From positions 8,718,902-8,782,901 of the forward strand of contig NC_087076.1 in NCBI RefSeq assembly GCF_026151205.1: a stretch of DNA of 64,000 nt, given 5' to 3'. The stretch comes from Bolinopsis microptera. Taxonomy: Eukaryota > Ctenophora > Tentaculata > Lobata > Bolinopsidae. Position 1 is the first letter of the stretch. Every line of letters starts with the position of its first letter. Under the pieces are notes generated by a model. That model searched no databases, had not been told where the DNA came from, and worked only from the letters and a program-made list of their open reading frames with translations. Of the stretch, positions 58,442 through 64,000 are shown piece after piece. Both the position numbers and the translations under genes were made by a program.

Positions 58442-59649
58442 CACCCTGTAGTAATATCGCTAGCCGGTTGTTATATACATGCAAATTGATAGTTTTTTCT
58501 GTTATGGTATATAGTGTTATAAGTAGCCGGCTCCGTAACTAATAATCTAACTTGATCATTAAGCCGTACATCTTCCTTTGTATACCGCTTGTATTACCAT
58601 CATCGGCCCACAATTACACTTATTAGGAATCTAACAACTAAGATAGGGTGCCAGTTCCCATGCACTGCCGGGTAGCTGCCCCATATCTTATCATATCAAA
58701 CCTTACTAAAACTTAATCTCTCATCCGTATCCCCGTCGGCCAAGCTTATAGTTACTAATATTCCTCAAACAAGAGCCGGTAGCTTAGGACAACTTTAAAA
58801 TTTAGTATATGTAAGATTTAGTAAATATAGTGCGATAAGGAGTTAAGTAAATTATAGTTAACAATTGAGTCCCAGATCGTGAGACTGCATGAAGCCAGCA
58901 AGAAGACCTAAAGACCCGTGGAAGAGGCAGTTGACGGCGGTTGTGGAAGAGGCGGAGACACAAGAAACTTAGAAACACAGGAGGCAACCTAGCAGACCCA
59001 CCATCCTATAATCTCGGCCGGACCTCTTTAGTTTGTCCTTCCCGGCCGTGGTATTCCTGGCTACTCTATAAGTCCAGTCCTTACTAGCTCCTCTACTCTG
59101 CCCAAGAATTCCAGGCTGATACCTAATCCCTTACTATACCTTATAATCTTCTTCAAGCCTTGAGCGAGTATCAGCCCGTGGGCCTACGAGCACAATTAGG
59201 TGGGTCTGCGAATGTCTATCCTTAATTTAAATTATCCTTTCTAACAGTAATAGTTTTTTTAATAAAATCACCATTATAGTCGTTGTCCTTTGCAATTAGT
59301 GGTCTAAAACAGTAATTTTAATACTAATAGGCATTTTCATATTTGACCTACAGTAAAGTTTATAACACTTCTAATTTCGCCCACTTCTGTGTCTCTGATA
59401 TTAATTGTATTTACCGAACGACGTTTCTAACCTAATTATGCCTCAGGTCCTGTCCCCTCCTTACCTTCGCCTTTCTGCAATCGTCGTTCGACACTCTGCC
59501 CTACTTTAACTTCCACGTAGTTCCAGTTCCAGAGACACTAAAAATAGACTTTAGGAAGACGACATGTTGTCGCGTTAAATTATAGTTTGGTTCTTTTAGT
59601 ATTACGTGTAGATCCTTTTCTTTATATAATTTAATTCCCTTGATTATAT
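58442..59649. other. Unassigned, possibly old transposon interior
   Basis: No convincing frame. CCGGTTGTTATATA at 58464 faces ATATAACACCGG at about 60674, a possible ~12-bp inverted end pair of a larger degraded element that includes repeat D copy 2. The TCCAAGTC and CCTTAGGT words give no family clue. Confidence 0.3.
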
Positions 59650-59651
59650 CA

Positions 59652-60250
59652 GTAGGCGGTGCACGATAAAAATAAACTAAAAAGCTCGGATTTTCAAAAT
59701 TTTTGTACCATCGTTTTGTAGAGACTGTGAGAATTTTCACAGTACCAAATTTATTATACCTTTTTGAAATGATCAGTGAGTTTCTCCTAGGTGCCATATT
59801 TGATGGTGCGCGGCTTTTGGAGCAAAATTAGGTGTAAAAGTCGCGTAATTTGACGAAATTCGTTGATTTTTGTCGTATTATTCTGTCATATCTTCGGTTC
59901 CTGAACATGAATCATGCTAAAAATTTGTCAGAACCTTCCAAGCATACTTAACTACCGAACCTAATTTAGTTGGGGGAGATTGGCCTTGAATAAGAGGTCT
60001 AAAAATGACAAAATAGGTATAAATTCGTTGATAACTCAAATTCTGACCATCGAAATTGCTCAAACTAAATTAGGTTCAGTAAAACATAAATGTTTACGTA
60101 AGCTGACCAAATTTCAATACAATTGTTAAATGGGAAGTATTATAACTTTTCGATTGTTTCCAAAATAATGTGCTGGCCGAAATAAGAGCTAAAAAACCAT
60201 TCAGTGGTCAGCGCGCGCGTCTTATTGTCGATGGCGCACTGCCTAATATC
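59652..60250 (+). repeat. Interspersed repeat D, copy 2 (uninterrupted)
   Basis: It aligns with 12962-13665 in the same orientation, sharing GTAGGCGGTGCAC, GAGACTGTGAGAATTTTCAC, GATGGTGCGCGGCTTTTGG and GTGCTGGCCGAAAT. It lacks the MITE that splits copy 1, so it preserves the empty site. Confidence 0.85.
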
Positions 60251-60700
60251 AGTGTGTTCATTCTCTACTCTCCCTGTAATTTCAAAGTTAACCAACTCAA
60301 AACTAAACCTTCTACTTTCCGGAGACGTCGGCTCGGACGTGCGGCCCCTTAGTATCTGCTTCCTTAGGTCTATTACTAATACTGCCTTAAATTAAATAAG
60401 AAAGAAACACAAAATTGGCTGGGTCTTCCAACAAGGAGCCCAAGCAAAATAAATAATAGTTGAAAGACCAGCCATCTTAGTATTCTACTTTTACTTCCTA
60501 TCTAACTTGGTTCTGTTCCAGACGGCTAAACCGTGGCATAACACCTGAGTCTCTACCTTCCATCTGGACAGAATTATCCTACACTGAATATGTTCCATAA
60601 ATTCCAAGTCATCCATAAACTCCGCGTAAAGTAAAGTCAATTAAATACGGCCTTAAAATTATAATACCCGGATATAACACCGGTATATAAGGTTTCCTGG
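60251..60700. other. No gene seen
   Basis: CTGGGTCTTCCAACAAG at 60419 is partly complementary to TTGAAAGACCAGCC at 60461, forming a weak stem. No coding support. Confidence 0.35.
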
Positions 60701-60719
60701 GTAGTAATATTGAATATTG

Positions 60720-60840
60720 GATGCGCCGCGATGCATTGCTACATGTTGTATACCTATTACCTCTCGTGCACGCGAAGCGTGCACGCCGGCCGGCCGCGCG
60801 CGCTTCACGCGCGATCAAAAGGGGATGCTGAGCTGCGTGT
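60720..60840. repeat. GC-rich repeat with hyperstable hairpin
   Basis: 60766-60784 is GTGCACGC-GAA-GCGTGCAC (8-bp stem). It is followed by GCCGGCCGGCCGCGCGCGC and TTC/ACGCGCG half-stems. The hairpin is the same as the one at 4293-4309. Confidence 0.8.
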
Positions 60841-60859
60841 GTCAAGCGATGCACTGATT

Positions 60860-60972
60860 TGCTCTAACCAGAGCCCTCTCGCTTGCAGTAGCGCGCGACC
60901 GCCGAAGGTGGCAAATTCTATTTGTGAAACAAGCGCGTCACGCAGTACGCGTATACACATGTTTATGTGAAG
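60860..60972 (+). repeat. Repeat B, plus-strand copy
   Basis: TTGCTCTAACCAGAGCCCTC through GTGAAACAAGCGCGTCACGC to TATACACATGTTTATGTGAA. It is the most complete copy in the window. Confidence 0.8.
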
Positions 60973-61042
60973 AGATTAGGCGGAATGACAGGCTGCAAGC
61001 GCTGTGCAGTAACGAGCTAAAAGATAAAAACTTCATGATTTC

Positions 61043-61142
61043 TTGATACATGTTTCGTATCCAAATATCAGAGATATTATTATTTTTCCGCCTTCGGCGG
61101 CGCGCGCTTCGCGCGCGAAAAGTGGCATGCAACGTATGTCAA
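61043..61142 (+). mobile_element. MITE family B, copy 3 (8-bp TSD ATGATTTC)
   Basis: 100 bp from TTGATACATGTTTCGTATCC to GGCATGCAACGTATGTCAA, flanked by exact ATGATTTC at 61035-61042 and 61143-61150. Hairpins CCGCC-TTC-GGCGG (61088-61100) and CGCGCGC-TTC-GCGCGCG (61101-61117) are identical to those in copy 2. Confidence 0.93.
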
Positions 61143-61150
61143 ATGATTTC

Positions 61151-61845
61151 AATGCCTTCGCATCTCCAATCTCGCCGATCTGTATATATGATTGCGAAAA
61201 GATGCGCGGCGCGGCCCGGCCCAGTAGTGCATCGCGCTACAATGTACAAGATAACAACAAACAAATGGATATATGCATATATTTTATTACTAAATTAACC
61301 ATTATTATATAAGTTCGCGCTAATATTGTAGCGTTTTCCTTTTTTACATTATTACAATTGGCGACCCTAAACACTAAACCTTTTTTACGTTCCCTGTTTA
61401 GTTACCTCCGCGCGCGCAATTATTGTACTTTTACAGGTTGAATTTCTACACTACAATTCACAATTAAAAATTTGCACATGCACAATTCACAATCACAATG
61501 AATCAATTTAAAATGAAACAATTTAAATATCAGTAAAAGCTTTCGTAAATATTTTTTAATACATTCAATATTAGTTATGATTAATATATAAATTTTGACA
61601 GGTTTAGTTTTTGTCAGGTTACGTAAAGGTCACAAATTAATCGCAAGGTTTGGATTTTTAAATAACGTTTTATCATGATCACAGATCAATGATGCTATTT
61701 TATGCTGCCGTGCCAGCAACCTTTTCATCCTCATTGAAGAATTAAATTGCTTGCAACATATTTTCGAAATATCGACTCCTCTATATTTGTCGCCAAGCAT
61801 GTTATGTTCTTATGATTATATCATCACCTAATATTTAAAAACCGA
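61151..61845. other. No gene seen; 3' flank of the sushi-protein gene
   Basis: It starts with GC-rich repeat remnants (GCGGCGCGGCCCGGCCCAGT at about 61208, ATCGCGCTACAATGTA), then AT-rich DNA that should include the 3' UTR of the minus-strand gene. Confidence 0.45.
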
Positions 61846-64000
61846 TCAAACCATATTTTTGACTTTATCAAATGCCTTTGTTGGTGCCCCAAATGCTTTA
61901 TCAAGAAAGTTAGGCTCTGGCTGGTTTTCATCCTCAGGAAGTGGAGGTGGCATCCCCCTATTGCGTGTTGGTACCGGAGGTGGAGTTTCTTGTGACCTGA
62001 AATTGTTATATTGTATTCAAGTTATGTGATGGGGAGGGGTGACGGTTTATAAATTTAGGACATGTACTGTGCTCTGTTTAAATTATGTAGCCTTAAAACG
62101 TAACACATCACACTCTGTATTACTGCAACATTTCATTATCGATTTCAGCCTTTTAAGTATACTGTGAAGTGAGCAGCAATTCCAAATTAATTGTGAATGA
62201 TTATTGCAGACTTCATTAGTCAACAAAGTTTACAATCTCAGATAATAACCTAAAAAGATTTGAGCTGTTTGGTATGTCTCTACTAGGTTAATCTTGTCTC
62301 ATGTCGCAACACCTGATTTTTGCTAAATTTCGTGACAATTTGCTGCAAAATGGCCGCGTACCTGTTCAACGCAGGTGTCACAGCATGGAACAAGGTTAAT
62401 CAGAAAACCATTATAATTGTGATCATCTTTTTAAGTTCACTAACCATATTTAAGAAGTTAGACTTTTATTTGTTCTGAAAAATTCGCCATTTTCCCGGTG
62501 ACAAATCCTAGTATACTTTCGGGACTACTTTGAACACGTTCCATTTCTTGCTCGATGGTAATTGGTTTCCTAAAATTATATGTATAAAGCAGTCTTACAT
62601 GGTCCGAAAGTCACCTCACCAACTGCACCCCCCTTACATTCATAGATAGCCATACTGAGATATATTAAACAGCTCAAATCAATTCGGGTTCACTTGTCCT
62701 ATGATATTATTTCATACATAATTCATATTCTTCAAAATGTCAGGTTATATACTTGATTCATTTTTATATTTAAGTAGTTAGTTTATGAAATATTTAACTT
62801 CCTTTATTTGAGCCAAGCCATTTATGTTTGGAATTATATACTCACACTGGTCTGTTACGAAGATATATCACCCTCACAACAACAATTGCAGCAATGATAA
62901 CGAGAACTGCAATGACTGCTCCAGCAATTGTAGCTGCATGGCTAGCTGAAGATAATTTGAAGATAACACATTCCATGTAGTAAATTTTTCTTTAGTCTCA
63001 AAAATAATATATTGAAATTGGAACTCTAGGTACTGAACAGTCCACAAATGTGAATGGTATAACAGTCGAACCCATATTCATAGTAAGTCCCTAATTTTTG
63101 GTGAGCTTAGATTTACTGTTGGGCATTATTATATGCAAGTGATCATAGTTTAAGCATATATTGAATCTCTTTAGAAACCTATCAAATTATCAAATTTTGC
63201 CATCAAATTTTGTCATCAAATTTTGCCATCAAATTGGGGCTGGATTTTGACTGTACAAAATGATTAAATCCTCTTACTTGGACATGATATGTCATACAAA
63301 TTTCCTGCTCCTGCACATTGTACATTAAACATATCTTTGTCTTTATTTGAGCAGGTAAACTTTAGCTCCTCTTTGTAGGATAACATTGATCCAGCTTTCA
63401 AAGTTGTTGTTTGCAATGTGGCTCTTTCATCAACACTTTGAATGACACATTTTTCTGAAACACAAACGTTGACAAAACATGAAATAGTGCTTGAATTTAT
63501 ATATATGTTCTAATTGTGTACAACATTATTGTCACTTTAAGCTATTACTGATTTAATATAAAAAAGTGTTATAGATAAACTGATAAACTGTATTTACTGT
63601 GCATTAGGAATACTAGGCAAGCTATGTAAAAAATTGAATAAACTTACTATAACATGTTGGTTGAGTATCAGTCTTACATAGAGCCTTGTTAGTTGTTTCA
63701 TATTCTAGACTGTAATTTGAATTACAAAATGTTGTTAGCGTTGTTCCCTCAGATACAGTATATCCAATGGTAGGAGAGCGGAAACCATTAGCCACATCTT
63801 TGACAGTGCATGTGACTGGAATATATAAATTATTAACTGCTCTACCAGGGTATAAGTTCGGGCATAAAGTCAGTCTTACAATTTAGTGTTCAGAGAATTA
63901 TAACCGAGTCAAATACATTGTATTATGTTTTTACCCAAACAATCAGAGACACTGTCCGAGCCTGTTGTGATAGTTTTCAGAGAATCTGCACAGTCAATGC
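61846..64000 (-). CDS. Sushi/CCP-domain type I membrane protein, 3' part (runs off right edge)
   Basis: Minus-strand exons, 5' to 3', are 63935-64000 (partial), 63648-63815, 63278-63454, 62846-62945, about 62517-62569 and 61846-61996. The first two complete exons are symmetrical phase 1-1 and each encodes one Cys-rich module. The one at 63648-63815 is a clear sushi/CCP repeat (VTCTVKDVANGFRSP...CNSNYSL...CKTDTQPTCY). The module at 63278-63454 ends GAGNLYDISCP. The next exon is a transmembrane helix (TIAGAVIAVLVIIAAIVVV) followed by basic RVIYLRNRP. The cytoplasmic tail is short and proline-rich (PPPVPTRN, PPPLPEDE) and stops at 61846-61848. The junction between the last two exons is uncertain: a donor at 62516 with an internal acceptor fits, while reading on gives a stop at 62458. 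It is probably a surface adhesion or complement-like receptor. Confidence 0.82.

Noticed and set aside
59501-59797. Minus-strand 98-codon frame near 59.6 kb
   Set aside because: It overlaps interspersed repeat D, and no domain could be named.

Overview
The window is animal nuclear DNA. It is AT-rich, and its coding parts are split by GT-AG introns. The protein repertoire is metazoan: a MEK1/2-type MAP kinase kinase, rhodopsin-like 7TM receptors, a secreted thrombospondin type-1 (TSP1) protein, a sushi/CCP membrane protein and a PB1-ZZ scaffold. Together with short genes, intronless receptors and heavy non-LTR retrotransposon and MITE debris, this suggests an early-branching or marine invertebrate (cnidarian, placozoan or sponge grade). 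I cannot place the species from this sequence alone.

Layout. 1-7.5 kb is repeat territory: retroelement remnants on the minus strand, a GC-rich repeat cluster, perfect GC hairpins and a 519-bp foldback element. 7.55-9.35 kb (+) is a four-exon secreted protein ending in a TSP1 repeat. 11.3-12.4 kb (+) is an intronless 7TM receptor. 12.4-28 kb is almost all mobile DNA: a two-copy interspersed repeat, a hAT-type element with terminal inverted repeats (TIRs) and an 8-bp target-site duplication (TSD), ~450-bp tandem units split by a 1.96-kb TIR element, GC-rich repeats and LINE tails. 28.08-40.85 kb (+) is a MEK gene in eight recognised exons. One intron holds a complete intronless FAD oxidoreductase gene, and another, 7.3 kb long, holds CRE-like sites and satellites. 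The last MEK exon(s) were not found. 42.2-44.4 kb (-) is a long open LINE reverse transcriptase. 49.0-55.4 kb (+) is a PB1-ZZ gene whose second intron holds a LINE tail and an antisense 7TM receptor. 55.5-61.3 kb is a second GC-rich repeat cluster with three MITE copies carrying exact 8-bp TSDs. 61.8-64.0 kb (-) is the 3' part of a sushi-domain type I membrane protein that runs off the right edge.

The host genes do not form an operon or cassette. MEK belongs to the ERK cascade. PB1 and ZZ domains are scaffold modules related to p62/NBR1. The TSP1 and sushi proteins are secretory or cell-surface products. The most distinctive signals are (1) host genes nested inside introns of other genes, (2) at least two short non-autonomous element families with 8-bp TSDs, one carrying hyperstable GC hairpins, and (3) insertion events proven by uninterrupted relatives within the same window. 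I saw no CRISPR array, no rRNA or tRNA that I could support, and no defence-type gene cassette.
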